Shown here piece after piece: positions 53,416 through 62,491 of a stretch of DNA of 64,000 nt (the stretch's first letter is position 1; each line of letters begins with the position of its first letter). The stretch spans positions 5,766,001-5,830,000 of the forward strand of contig OZ252053.1 in NCBI GenBank assembly GCA_965247965.1, written 5' to 3'. Made by a program: the position numbers and the translations under genes. The DNA is from UBA7328 sp965247965. Its GTDB lineage: Bacteria > Bacteroidota > Bacteroidia > Chitinophagales > Saprospiraceae. The notes under the pieces are model-generated. The model had not been told where the DNA came from. It did not search any database and saw only the letters and a program-made list of their open reading frames with translations.

Positions 53416-53676
53416 ATGGGTAAATACGAAAAGTTACTTCATAGGGTCACTCGAGGTTTAGGGGATAGAAATATTCCATTCGACGATTTGGTTAATTTGC
53501 TCAAGCGACTTGGTTTCCAAGAAAGAATCAAGGGCAGCCACCATATCATGTCCAAATCTGGAGTGAAGGAAATTTTGAATATTCAGCCCAAGCTAGGGAA
53601 GGCCAAACCTTATTAGATAAAGCAAGTTCGCGACGTCATTATTAAATATCAATTAAATTTAAATGATGAAAGATAA
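53416..53676 (+). pseudogene. hicA: HicA-type toxin with premature stop
   Basis: MGKYEKLLHRVTRGLGDRNI, LLKRLGFQERIKGSHHIMSK with the catalytic His, and ILNIQPKLGKAKPY are HicA features. A TAG at 53614-53616 follows; after it the same frame continues IKQVRDVIIKYQLNLNDE to TAA at 53674-53676, the normal HicA tail. CAG to TAG (Gln) would explain it. The catalytic His is retained, but the C-terminal helix is lost, so activity is doubtful. Confidence 0.85.
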
Positions 53677-53885
53677 ACACAGGTATGAAATAATATTATA
53701 TCTGGAGTCAGCAAGATGAATCATACATTGCAGAAGTACCCGAATTGGCAGGTTGCGCTGCCGATGGTGAAACTTATCAAGAGGCCTTAGACAACGCTGA
53801 GGTAATCATCGAAGAGTGGTTGGAAACGGCCAGGTCAATGGGCAGAGAGATACCTGAACCTCAAGGAAGGCTGATGTACGCTTAA
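53663..53885 (+). pseudogene. hicB: HicB-type antitoxin with 1-base frameshift
   Basis: Starts ATG-ATG at 53663 with KDKHRYEIILY and should continue WSQQDESYIAEVPELAGCAA, but an extra C at 53702 shifts the frame, and the unshifted frame soon ends. The remainder, through EALDNAEVIIEEWLETARSM to GRLMYA and TAA at 53883-53885, is a perfect HicB domain in the +1 frame. With the neighbouring hicA stop codon, both partners of this module are broken. Confidence 0.85.
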
Positions 53886-53950
53886 GGGAAGCTACGCAAT
53901 CGAAATGCCTAAACCAGAAGACGTATTTAACATTTACAAAAAGTAAAACC

Positions 53951-55063
53951 ATGCGAGTAGCAATAATAGGCCTCGGTTTCGGCGCCGAATTCATACCCAT
54001 TTATCAAGCGTATCCGGATGCGGAATTAGTGGCTATCTGCCAACGGACAAAATCCGAAATGGACAAGATCGGTGATGCATTCGGTATCCCGAAGAGGTAC
54101 ACCTCTTATGACGAATTATTAAAAGACCCGGACATAGATGCGGTGCATATCAACACTCCAATTCCGGCTCACGGCATCCAATCCATCCAAGCATTAAAAG
54201 CCGGAAAACATGTAGCCTGCACCGTTCCTATGGCCACAACAGTAGAAGAATGCGAAGAGATCGTGAAGCTCACAAAAGAAACCGGCCTCACCTATATGAT
54301 GATGGAAACTGTAGTGTACGCACGCGAATTTCTCTATATGAAAGAGCTCTATGATAATGGAGAATTAGGTAAAGTACAATTCCTCAAAGCGAGCCATCAG
54401 CAAGATATGGACGGATGGCCGGATTATTGGCCCGGGCTCCCTCCGATGCATTACGCCACACATTGTGTAGGTCCAGTGCTTGGCTTAACAAGAGGTGAGG
54501 CGGAATATGTCTCCTGTTTCGGTTCGGGTACTATTCGCCAAGAATTGCATCATCACTACGATAGTCCTTTCGCAGTAGAGACTACTCATATCAAGTTTAG
54601 AAATTCAGACTTGACCGGATACATTTATCGATCCCTTTTTGATGTGGCGAGACAGTATCGTGAAAGTTTTGAAGTATATGGATCAAAGAAGTCGGTGGAA
54701 TGGCCTCTTATTGAAGGCGACCCTTTGGTAAAACATACTGCAAAAAAACCTGAGCATGAGATACCAGAGGCCACCGAATGTCCTGACTACGCACATTATC
54801 TGCCTGAGCCTGTTCAAAAATTTACTACAAGGGGTGTGTACGATTTGGATGAACATCAACACCTATCATTTACACAAGGTGCAGGTCATGGTGGTTCGCA
54901 TCCGCATTTGGTTCACGTATTTTTGCATTCACTAAAACAAGGTACCGATCCTTATCCTAATGCTGTACAATCGGCAAATATCACTTGCACGGGTATACTC
55001 GCGCATGAGTCTGCTTTGAAGGGTGGAGAGTTGATTCGGTTGCCAGAGTTTACTCTAAGTTGA
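53951..55063 (+). CDS. Gfo/Idh/MocA-family oxidoreductase
   Basis: This 370-residue NAD(P)-dependent oxidoreductase has an N-terminal Rossmann motif (MRVAIIGLGFGAEFIPIYQA) followed by VHINTPIPAHGIQSIQALKA and GKHVACTVPMATTVEECEEI, where the family's EKP motif is changed to TVP. The C-terminal domain is the usual substrate-binding sheet. Members act on sugars and polyols. It follows the dead hicAB pair. No signal peptide is present. The lack of the usual Lys (TVP instead of EKP) may mean altered chemistry. Confidence 0.85.
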   Translation: MRVAIIGLGFGAEFIPIYQAYPDAELVAICQRTKSEMDKIGDAFGIPKRYTSYDELLKDPDIDAVHINTPIPAHGIQSIQALKAGKHVACTVPMATTVEECEEIVKLTKETGLTYMMMETVVYAREFLYMKELYDNGELGKVQFLKASHQQDMDGWPDYWPGLPPMHYATHCVGPVLGLTRGEAEYVSCFGSGTIRQELHHHYDSPFAVETTHIKFRNSDLTGYIYRSLFDVARQYRESFEVYGSKKSVEWPLIEGDPLVKHTAKKPEHEIPEATECPDYAHYLPEPVQKFTTRGVYDLDEHQHLSFTQGAGHGGSHPHLVHVFLHSLKQGTDPYPNAVQSANITCTGILAHESALKGGELIRLPEFTLS

Positions 55064-55097
55064 TATTAGTACTCAGATCGTGGTATGACTTCTGGCC

Positions 55098-55697
55098 ATG
55101 CCCTGGATGGTGACCGATTTGGAAGCAAACGAGACATATAAAAACTTTCTAAAACAATTTCCCCAATATACCGATGACGTATATGAAAAGGCTTTGCCTT
55201 ACTTCATGGAAAGGCATCGCGTTAAAGGAGAATATCTCTTGAAAGAAGGCCATATCAGTAATGAAGTGGCCTATATTAAAACCGGTCTTCTAAGGATCTT
55301 TTATATCAAAGAGGGCGTCGAGATCGCCACGTGCTTTTGCAAAGAAAACACGATTTCGTGCTCCTATAAAAGCCTTATTCTACAAGAGCCAAGCGATCTG
55401 TCCATCCAGGCGATTGAAGATTGCGAGCTTATGGTTATCAAATATTCGGACCTACAGAAACTTTATTCGGAATATCCTTTCTGACAGCAAGTTGGGAGGA
55501 TTATTGCCGAACAGGAATTGATTACGGCAGCGCGCTACACTCGTTTTCTAAATGATAAAAATGCTAAAAGAAGATACCTCGAAATGCTCGAAAATGAACA
55601 AGACATTTTGAAAAGAGTTCCACTTGTGCACATCGCATCGTACCTCCAGATCACTCCTGAAACTTTGAGCAGAATTAGAAAAGAAATCGCAGCATAA
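55098..55697 (+). pseudogene. Crp/Fnr-family regulator with in-frame TGA
   Basis: The cyclic-nucleotide-like N-terminal domain is intact (ERHRVKGEYLLKEGHISNEV, LLRIFYIKEGVEIATCFCKE) up to LYSEYPF. A TGA at 55482-55484 then interrupts. After it the same frame continues QQVGRIIAEQELITAARYTR and the DNA-binding HIASYLQITPETLSRIRKEI to TAA at 55695-55697. TGG to TGA (Trp) fits the usual YPFWQQ sequence. The truncated 128-residue product would lack the helix-turn-helix. TGA serves as a normal stop elsewhere here, so recoding is unlikely. An FNR-type site precedes the next gene, arsM. Confidence 0.9.
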
Positions 55698-55951
55698 ACA
55701 TAACTCGACATCAATCTGATTTGCAATATCACTTTGTGTTGGTTATAAAAGTTTGAGAATTGGCGTCTAAGTTTTGAAACATATATGTACAGAACCGTTC
55801 AGAACGAATAATAGATAATACACTGAATATGAGTATTTTATAAGTAAATATTTAACATTATTCGCAAACATATGGATTATTCTGTCACTGGATATTGCCA
55901 TTTTGCACTTAAGTGCCGAGATCTAAATCCTCTTCTCCCAACCGCGATTTC

Positions 55952-55965
55952 TTGATGTATATCAG
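55952..55965 (+). promoter_or_regulatory. FNR/Crp-type site upstream of arsM
   Basis: TTGATGTATATCAG matches the FNR consensus TTGAT-N4-ATCAA at 9 of 10 fixed positions and is centred about 60 bases before the arsM ATG. The broken Crp/Fnr gene directly upstream is an obvious candidate regulator. No other gene lies in 55698-56017. Confidence 0.5.
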
Positions 55966-56017
55966 TACTTTCGAAAAGAAAACCTCCGATCTTTGATTCA
56001 ACAATTTAAATAGAAAG

Positions 56018-56845
56018 ATGGAAGCAACAAAAGTCAAAGAATCAGTAATAAAAGGCTACAGCCAAATTGCTAAACGCACAGATGGAGGTCTGATGTCCAA
56101 ATTTTTCTCCTGTTGCGACCCGACCAAAATAGCTGCTGACATAAGCGAACAAATCGGCTATACCTCAGAGGCTTTAGAGTCGGTACCCGAAGGAGCTAAT
56201 ATGGGAATCGGTTGTGGTAACCCGTTAGCATTAGCGAAAATCAAAAAGGGCGATACCGTTTTGGATTTAGGTTCGGGCGCAGGCTTCGACTGCTTTCTTG
56301 CCTCAGTAGAGGTCGGTCAAACAGGCAAGGTGATCGGAGTTGACTTAACTGACGAAATGCTGAAAAGAGCTAGAAAAAATGCTCAGAGCGGAGGCTACCA
56401 AAATGTAGAATTTATGAAAGGAGATATAGAAACCCTGCCGCTGGAAAATGATAGCGTGGACATCATAATCTCAAATTGCGTTTTGAATTTATCGACTCAA
56501 AAAGAAAAGGTTTTCAAAGAGGCGTACCGCGTGCTCAGGGATGAGGGAGAATTGTACATTTCCGATATTGTACTAGAAGAGGAACTCCCTCACTATCTCA
56601 AAGAATCAGCCGCAGGCTATGTGGCTTGTGTGGCCGGAGCAGAAAAAATTGAAAATTATTTCAAGTATGCTGAAGAAGCTGGATTTTCAGATCTAAAAGT
56701 AGAAACCAAAAATGCCCTCCCATTCGAACTAATTATGAATGATCCGATTGCTAAGCAAATTGTAAAAGAACTTGACCTGAATGATGAGCAGATCGATAAA
56801 ATATCTAAGTCGGTTTCGAGCATTACTATGACCGCAAGGAAATGA
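56018..56845 (+). CDS. arsM: Arsenite methyltransferase
   Basis: This 275-residue SAM-dependent enzyme methylates arsenite to volatile or less toxic forms. Conserved cysteines for As(III) binding appear in KFFSCCDPTK, NMGIGCGNPLALAK, IISNCVLNLSTQ and GYVACVAGAEK. The SAM motif is VLDLGSGAGFDCFLASVEVG. The length and Cys pattern match bacterial ArsM. No arsR, acr3 or arsC gene is nearby, so regulation by the upstream FNR-type site rather than ArsR is plausible. Confidence 0.93.
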   Translation: MEATKVKESVIKGYSQIAKRTDGGLMSKFFSCCDPTKIAADISEQIGYTSEALESVPEGANMGIGCGNPLALAKIKKGDTVLDLGSGAGFDCFLASVEVGQTGKVIGVDLTDEMLKRARKNAQSGGYQNVEFMKGDIETLPLENDSVDIIISNCVLNLSTQKEKVFKEAYRVLRDEGELYISDIVLEEELPHYLKESAAGYVACVAGAEKIENYFKYAEEAGFSDLKVETKNALPFELIMNDPIAKQIVKELDLNDEQIDKISKSVSSITMTARK

Positions 56846-57059
56846 GTTTTCTGAGACGATGGTTAGTATTATGAAATGCGCTTGCATTGAGAACGAGTAT
56901 GACGATTAATAATGCACTATTTAAACCTTGGAGGTTTCGGCGCTTGTGATTATGGGTAATAACTAAGTTGGCAGCCTACTTGGCCAAAGCTCAACCCGAT
57001 CCTGCCAAACTTTATCAATATCCGCGCTGTTTCATATTTAATTCACAAATTCACAAGCT

Positions 57060-57566
57060 ATGCATAGAACTAAATGGTTCGAACGAAAATTTGCACGAAT
57101 CGATGATAACGGCTTGCTTCCCGGAATAATAGAACGATTGGAGGGCGTTCCGGCAAGATTAGCAGAAAAGGCTAAAGGACTCAATTCCCTCGACTTGTCA
57201 ATGCCAAAAAACGACAAATGGAGCATCAAAAAGGAAATAGGCCACCTTATCGATATCGAACCTCTTTGGTTGCGAAGAATGGAGCAGATCGCAGCCGGTC
57301 AGCAAGACTTAATGGAGGCTGATCTTAAAAATACGAAAACCCACCAAACCGATCACGACTCCAGAGAACTTAAAGACTTAATCGACGAATTTAGAAAACA
57401 TCGAGTTGAACTCCTTGGCCTTCTAAGGCAAATGAAGCAAGAAGACCTAAACAAGGCAGCCAAACATCCAAGACTAGGCACTCCAATGAAAGTAATCGAT
57501 TTAGCTTTTTTCGTCGCCGAGCATGATGATCATCATTTGGCACAAATCACTTTCTTGCAGAATTGA
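57060..57566 (+). CDS. DinB-family protein
   Basis: This 168-residue four-helix-bundle protein is of the DinB/YfiT superfamily. Candidate metal ligands are the His in IKKEIGHLIDIEPLWLRR and the pair in FVAEHDDHHLAQITF, the usual three-His pattern. Such proteins often act as thiol transferases or with bacillithiol-like cofactors, but no function can be given. It stands alone; the 215 bases upstream show no gene. Confidence 0.85.
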   Translation: MHRTKWFERKFARIDDNGLLPGIIERLEGVPARLAEKAKGLNSLDLSMPKNDKWSIKKEIGHLIDIEPLWLRRMEQIAAGQQDLMEADLKNTKTHQTDHDSRELKDLIDEFRKHRVELLGLLRQMKQEDLNKAAKHPRLGTPMKVIDLAFFVAEHDDHHLAQITFLQN

Positions 57567-57681
57567 ACGAAGGTTTACTAAATTTCAAAACGCTTGTCGA
57601 CCTTTGGTAGCTTTAGTAAACCTGTCGATTTAAAACCTATCTTATTTTTGTACCTTTTTCAATTCATTAGCCAGACATAAA

Positions 57682-59322
57682 ATGAAGTGCAAATACCTTT
57701 TATTTATTATTTCAATCCTTTTATTTGGCTGCTCGAAAAGAACAAACATTCACAACCTGGCCACACTCAAACCACCTATCACTGCACCATTTGAAAACCT
57801 CGACACCTTATCCACAAACGATTGGTGGAACAGAGGCCCAAGTCCGATTGTTGACGTACGAGTAGACCGAGATGACGTTGTTGCCTTCGGCATCTATACG
57901 GTATCCAATAATACGCTCAAACTTTCCGCCCAACTCTTTCCGCTCTATCCGGACGAATCAAGAACGGTGCGATTAGAGATCAAAAAGCAAAATGAATGGC
58001 ACGAAATACAAAGACAAGAAATAAATGATATAGGTTGGTCGACATTATTTCGAGTTGAAAATTGGGACAATTCAGAAGATATACAGTATCGTCTGAGACA
58101 TGGAAAAAATGCTTCATTCGAAGGTCTAATTAGAAAAGATCCAAAGGACAAAAATGAGATCGTACTTGCTGCATTTTCGTGCAACAGCAACAAAGATCGC
58201 GGCGATCGAGAAAATTATATTCGCAACGTAACTCATCACGACCCCGATCTCTTATTTTTTGCAGGTGATCAATCCTACGATCACAAAGAGCACACGGCGG
58301 CATGGCTAAAATTTGGCATGCAATTCCGCGAACTATTCAGAGATCGCCCTTGTATTACCATTCCCGATGATCATGATATTGGTCAAGGCAATTTATGGGG
58401 AGAAAATGGAAAGATCGCAGCTAGTCCTACCGGCAGCGACGGAGGTTATTTTTATCACCACGAATATGTAAAAATGGTAGAAAGGTGCCAGACCGCTCAC
58501 TTACCCGATCCATATGATGCCACGAAAATCAATCAGGATATAGATGTTTATTATACCAATTTGGTGTTAGCAGGAGTAGATTTTGCCATTTTAGAAGACC
58601 GAAAATTCAAATCAGGACCGGAGGGCAAAATTCCTCAACAAGGGCCGCGGCCCGACCATGTGAGAAACCCGGATTACGATCCTCGCACCGTTGACCTGGA
58701 TGGCCTTAAGTTGCTGGGAAACAGGCAGTTAGAGTTCCTGGGTCATTGGTCCACTCAGAGAGAAGGGGTCGTTATGAGGGCGGTCTTATCACAAACCGGA
58801 TTCTGTGGGGGCGCTCATCTTCACGGCAAAAAAGACAACCGCCTTCACGCCGATATGGATTCCAACGGTTGGCCGCAAACGGGGAGAAATAAAGCTTTGA
58901 ACCTTATAAAAAAGGCTAATGCCGTACACATTGCGGGTGATCAGCATCTGGCAACCGTGATCCATCATGGAATCGAAGATTATGAGGACGGCCCATGGGC
59001 ATTTGTAGTCCCAGCAATTGTCAACAATTACTACAGCAGATGGTGGTGGCCCGAAGACGAAAAAGCCGGTGAAAATTCAAATGGAGTCTTGCCATGGAAT
59101 GGCAGATTTTTGGATGGTTTTAATAATAAAATAACCATGCACGCATATGTCAATCCTGAAAGTCCTTCTAGCGGCAGCGGCTATGGTCTAATCAAATTTA
59201 ATAAGTCAAACAAAGAAGTCACTTTTGAGTGTTGGCCGAGGTATTCGGATGTTACGAAGGAAAGTGCGGAGCAGTTTGTTGGTTGGCCGGTTATGGTTAA
59301 TTTAAGTAATTCGGATGACTAA
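57682..59322 (+). CDS. PhoD-like metallophosphatase lipoprotein
   Basis: This 546-residue exported protein has a lipobox (SILLFGC). The metallophosphoesterase motifs are VLAAFSCNSNKDRG, LLFFAGDQSYDHKEHTAAWL, CITIPDDHDIGQGNLWGENG and ANAVHIAGDQHLATVIHHG, giving the Asp/His ligands of the PhoD/alkaline phosphatase D group. The N-terminal about 150 residues form a beta-rich Fn3-like domain. It may hydrolyse phosphate esters or diesters at the cell surface. It is 10 bases upstream of the DUF2157 gene, so co-transcription is possible. Confidence 0.88.
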   Translation: MKCKYLLFIISILLFGCSKRTNIHNLATLKPPITAPFENLDTLSTNDWWNRGPSPIVDVRVDRDDVVAFGIYTVSNNTLKLSAQLFPLYPDESRTVRLEIKKQNEWHEIQRQEINDIGWSTLFRVENWDNSEDIQYRLRHGKNASFEGLIRKDPKDKNEIVLAAFSCNSNKDRGDRENYIRNVTHHDPDLLFFAGDQSYDHKEHTAAWLKFGMQFRELFRDRPCITIPDDHDIGQGNLWGENGKIAASPTGSDGGYFYHHEYVKMVERCQTAHLPDPYDATKINQDIDVYYTNLVLAGVDFAILEDRKFKSGPEGKIPQQGPRPDHVRNPDYDPRTVDLDGLKLLGNRQLEFLGHWSTQREGVVMRAVLSQTGFCGGAHLHGKKDNRLHADMDSNGWPQTGRNKALNLIKKANAVHIAGDQHLATVIHHGIEDYEDGPWAFVVPAIVNNYYSRWWWPEDEKAGENSNGVLPWNGRFLDGFNNKITMHAYVNPESPSSGSGYGLIKFNKSNKEVTFECWPRYSDVTKESAEQFVGWPVMVNLSNSDD

Positions 59323-59331
59323 TACACAAAT

Positions 59332-60618
59332 ATGAGTATCCGAAAAGATCTTGCCGAACTGGTAAATGAAAATGTCATATCCCAGAAGACATCTGACGAC
59401 ATCGGCGCCTACTATAGTTATAAAAAAGTGCCTTCCGGCAATCGATTATTCGTGGCATTTGGAATCCTGGGAGCGATCCTGGTCGGACTCGGTATTATTC
59501 TAATCCTTGCCCATAATTGGGATCAGTTTTCCAGAACCACAAAAACCATTTTTGCATTTCTTCCTCTTGTTATCGGCCAGATTTTATGTGTTTTTACTCT
59601 GATCAAAAAATCCGGGAGCGCAACATGGAGAGAGCGCGCTGCGGCTTTTTTGTTTTTCGCTGTCGGAGCCTGCATCTCCTTGGTCAGCCAGATTTACAAT
59701 ATTTCGGGTGATATAAGCTCTCTTATATTGACGTGGATGCTCCTGTGCCTTCCCATGGTGTATATCCTAAATTCATCCATAGTTTCACTGTTTTACCTTG
59801 TCGGTATAACATACTACGCATGTGAAACGGGTTACTGGTCGCACCCATCTTCCGAGCCGTGGATATTTTGGCTTCTCCTGATTCTCCCCCTTCCGCATTA
59901 CTTCCTCCTGTATAAACAAAAGAGTGGAAGCAATTCGTTGATTTTCCACAATTGGTTCATCCCGATTTCCGTTGTGATCACATTGGGAACTGTGGCTAAG
60001 AGCAACGAAGAACTGATGTTCATTGCCTATTTCAGTCTTTTTGGCTTGTACGTTCTCCTAGGACATTTGCCATTTTTTAGGCAGCAATTGCTGCCTAATA
60101 ATTCCTACCTCGTCCTGGGTTCGCTTGGTACGATAGTTCTACTTCTTGTGCTTTCATTTGACAACATCTGGGAACAAGTAAGAGAACAGTCCTTTTCATT
60201 TAATGAAGTAATCACTTCACCCGAATTACTCGTGTCGACTATTCTTACCTTATTTGCCGCGGGATTGCTCTACAAAAATTGGAAAGAAAAAAGCCTTGAT
60301 ATTGCAAGTCCGACAGCCATAGTTTTTATCTTATTCATACCAATTTTCATTTTAGGTTTGTATTCTCCTATCCCAGTTTTTCTGACCAATATCATTGTCC
60401 TCGGCATTGGTATTTTGATGGTTAGAAATGGGGCAAACCAAGATCATTTAGGCATTCTGAATTACGGACTAACGATTATTACCATCCTCGTCATCTGCCG
60501 ATTTTTTGATACCGATCTGAGCTTTATCATCAGAGGAATATTATTCGTGGCCGTCGGGCTTGGATTTTTCCTGACAAATTATTGGATGCTCAAAAAAAGA
60601 AAGGCTAATGATCAATAA
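59332..60618 (+). CDS. DUF2157-domain membrane protein
   Basis: This 428-residue integral membrane protein has about 11-12 hydrophobic segments after a cytoplasmic N-terminus (DLAELVNENVISQKTSDDI), the DUF2157 signature. The first helix shows LFVAFGILGAILVGLGIILI. Its end overlaps the GDYXXLXY gene by 11 bases; these two families are commonly paired. The function of the pair is not established. Confidence 0.88.
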   Translation: MSIRKDLAELVNENVISQKTSDDIGAYYSYKKVPSGNRLFVAFGILGAILVGLGIILILAHNWDQFSRTTKTIFAFLPLVIGQILCVFTLIKKSGSATWRERAAAFLFFAVGACISLVSQIYNISGDISSLILTWMLLCLPMVYILNSSIVSLFYLVGITYYACETGYWSHPSSEPWIFWLLLILPLPHYFLLYKQKSGSNSLIFHNWFIPISVVITLGTVAKSNEELMFIAYFSLFGLYVLLGHLPFFRQQLLPNNSYLVLGSLGTIVLLLVLSFDNIWEQVREQSFSFNEVITSPELLVSTILTLFAAGLLYKNWKEKSLDIASPTAIVFILFIPIFILGLYSPIPVFLTNIIVLGIGILMVRNGANQDHLGILNYGLTIITILVICRFFDTDLSFIIRGILFVAVGLGFFLTNYWMLKKRKANDQ

Positions 60619-61192
60619 AAAATTTGCATTACCCATTTTCTTGGCGCTCGCATTCGTGCAACTTTATGTTCCCGCAAAAATGATCTTCGACAAAGAGGAC
60701 GTCATCAATTCCGGGACAGAATATAAATTCAAAACTGCTCCTATAGATCCTAATGACCCCTTTCGGGGAAAATATCTTACGCTTAGTTTCCGGGAAAATA
60801 GCATAGACGTTTCATTGGAAGAAAATTGGCTGGGCGGCGAAACCGTATTTGTGCTTCTCGCTTCAGACGAAGGTGGTTTCGCAAAGATTCAATCTATATC
60901 TAAACAAAGACCTTTGCTACAAAGCGATTTTATAGTAGCCAAAGTCCGCTACGTTAGCAATAATCAAACATCAAAACAAGTCACCATAGATTACCCATTT
61001 GATCGATATTACATGGAAGAGTCAAAGGCATATGCAGCGGAAAAGATGTACAGAGAGGCGGTGCGAGATAGAAATAGTACGGCCTATGCTTTAGTGAGTA
61101 TTAAAGATGGCGATGCTGTGTTGAAAGATTTATTAGTGGACGGGATATCGCTGAAGGAAATGGTCAAAAGCCAAAGTGATAAAAATTTATGA
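60608..61192 (+). CDS. GDYXXLXY-domain protein
   Basis: This 194-residue protein has one N-terminal membrane anchor (ALPIFLALAFVQLYVPAKMI). The family motif appears here as DPNDPFRGKYLTLSF, with GKY replacing GDY, followed by a beta-rich domain ending near YALVSIKDGDAVLKDLLVDG. The start overlaps the DUF2157 gene by 11 bases, indicating translational coupling. The pair is likely a membrane complex of unknown role. Confidence 0.88.
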   Translation: MINKKFALPIFLALAFVQLYVPAKMIFDKEDVINSGTEYKFKTAPIDPNDPFRGKYLTLSFRENSIDVSLEENWLGGETVFVLLASDEGGFAKIQSISKQRPLLQSDFIVAKVRYVSNNQTSKQVTIDYPFDRYYMEESKAYAAEKMYREAVRDRNSTAYALVSIKDGDAVLKDLLVDGISLKEMVKSQSDKNL

Positions 61193-61472
61193 TTTTTCGA
61201 TCATCAAATCGCAAAGTATTTCAACATGAATACAATAACTAGAATGGAGGGGTTGACAAAAAGGATATAGGACATGGTCAGGAATGTGGTAATGCCTGCT
61301 AGCACTTCTGTTTTGACTGTGGTTTGATTTTGCTTTAGCTTGAACAGTTGTTCCAATTAATTTCTGAGATTTATAAACGACGATACCCTGAAAACGGAAT
61401 AGGTCCTCATCGGAACAATGTTGAGTTTTGGGATAGCTGTGTTTTTGGGAATAATGGTCAATTTGGTTTAGA

Positions 61473-61685
61473 GCAGCGGCGGTGATAAAACCGGTTATGA
61501 ATTGGTACAGCAAGACTCTAGTGGCAGACAATTGGTACGGATATTATCACTATCGCTATCCCGGGTATCCATGGGAAAATCCGGATACTTATATGAAGTT
61601 TTCACCGATTTCGCTAGTTGGAGATATAGAAACGCCTACTCTCGTAATGGTGGGAACAAATGATCTCAGAACGACTAACACTTAA
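61473..61685 (+). pseudogene. S9-family peptidase (prolyl oligopeptidase) relic
   Basis: About 70 codons: AAAVIKPVMNWYSKTLVADN and ENPDTYMKFSPISLVGDIET followed by PTLVMVGTNDLRTT. This is the part of an S9 peptidase between the nucleophile region and the catalytic Asp loop. The catalytic Ser region upstream and the final His region are absent. The surrounding stretch 61193-61880 shows no other gene. Confidence 0.65.
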
Positions 61686-61884
61686 AACTTTGATAATAAA
61701 TAAGTTATAGTAAGTTATAAGACAATATTCGTCAATATTTTGCCTTTCACTATACTATAATATTTAATGCCCTAAGCCTTTTGTAGGAGAAGGAAGAAAT
61801 CTATTTCTCAAATTTCCGGTAGGGTATTCCCAAACTCTCCTGTTCCATAAATGAAAAATTGATTTCACCATCAGAAATTCATTT

Positions 61885-62346
61885 ATGAAAAAGACTTCTT
61901 CGCTCTTTTTAATTCTCCAGATCTGTTTAGTTGCACAGTCTCAAGCCTTTAGGCATTATGACTTTCTCGGTGCGGGACATAGTAAAGAAGTTACAGTAAC
62001 AACAAGTAGTTCTTCTGCAAATGCCACCGGTCAAAAAACCATTGACGGCTTTACCATCCAAAACGATAAGCAGCTCAAAGATGCTTCGTGCTTTCTCGCT
62101 CAATGCACTTTCGGAGCTGATATGGCAACAATCCAAACCGCTGCAGCAATGGGCTACCAAACCTGGCTCGATGAACAGTTTTCATTGCCCAAAGTATCGT
62201 ATATCGACGAAATGTACAGGCATGCTAATGTGTAGGGAGATGATGGCGAAGATGGTGAAGAGCACTTCATCGGAAGTGTATTCTTTAACTCCGCATGGCT
62301 TACCCACAATCTGACTTCGCCTGATCTTCCTGAGTTTGACACTTAA
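61885..62346 (+). pseudogene. DUF1800-family secreted protein, broken
   Basis: The signal peptide (MKKTSSLFLILQICLVAQSQ) is followed by a low-complexity SSSSANATG stretch and the DUF1800 start DASCFLAQCTFGADMATIQT. A TAG at 62233-62235 interrupts; the frame then resumes GDDGEDGEEHFIGSVFFNSA and WLTHNLTSPDL before diverging near 62327. The normal gene has 450 or more residues. The divergence point is about where the IS1634-family element should begin, so both a nonsense mutation and an insertion or deletion have struck it. Confidence 0.75.
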
Positions 62347-62491
62347 CGGCCTTGGATTTTCACAAGATGCCCATAGAATAGGGATTTTAGGGGTATAAAT
62401 GTAGATTTTTGATAAAAACGTGGTGGCAACAAATTGAATATAAATTCCTATATATTAGGTGTTTGTAATATATATGTAGTATATTTACTAC

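Noticed and set aside
53886..53945. Short open tail MPKPEDVFNIYKK after hicB
   Set aside because: Too short to support as a gene; perhaps a remnant, but nothing recognisable.
55482..55484. TGA read as Trp (alternative genetic code)
   Set aside because: TGA ends many intact genes in the window (for example iorB and arsM), so a point mutation is far more likely.
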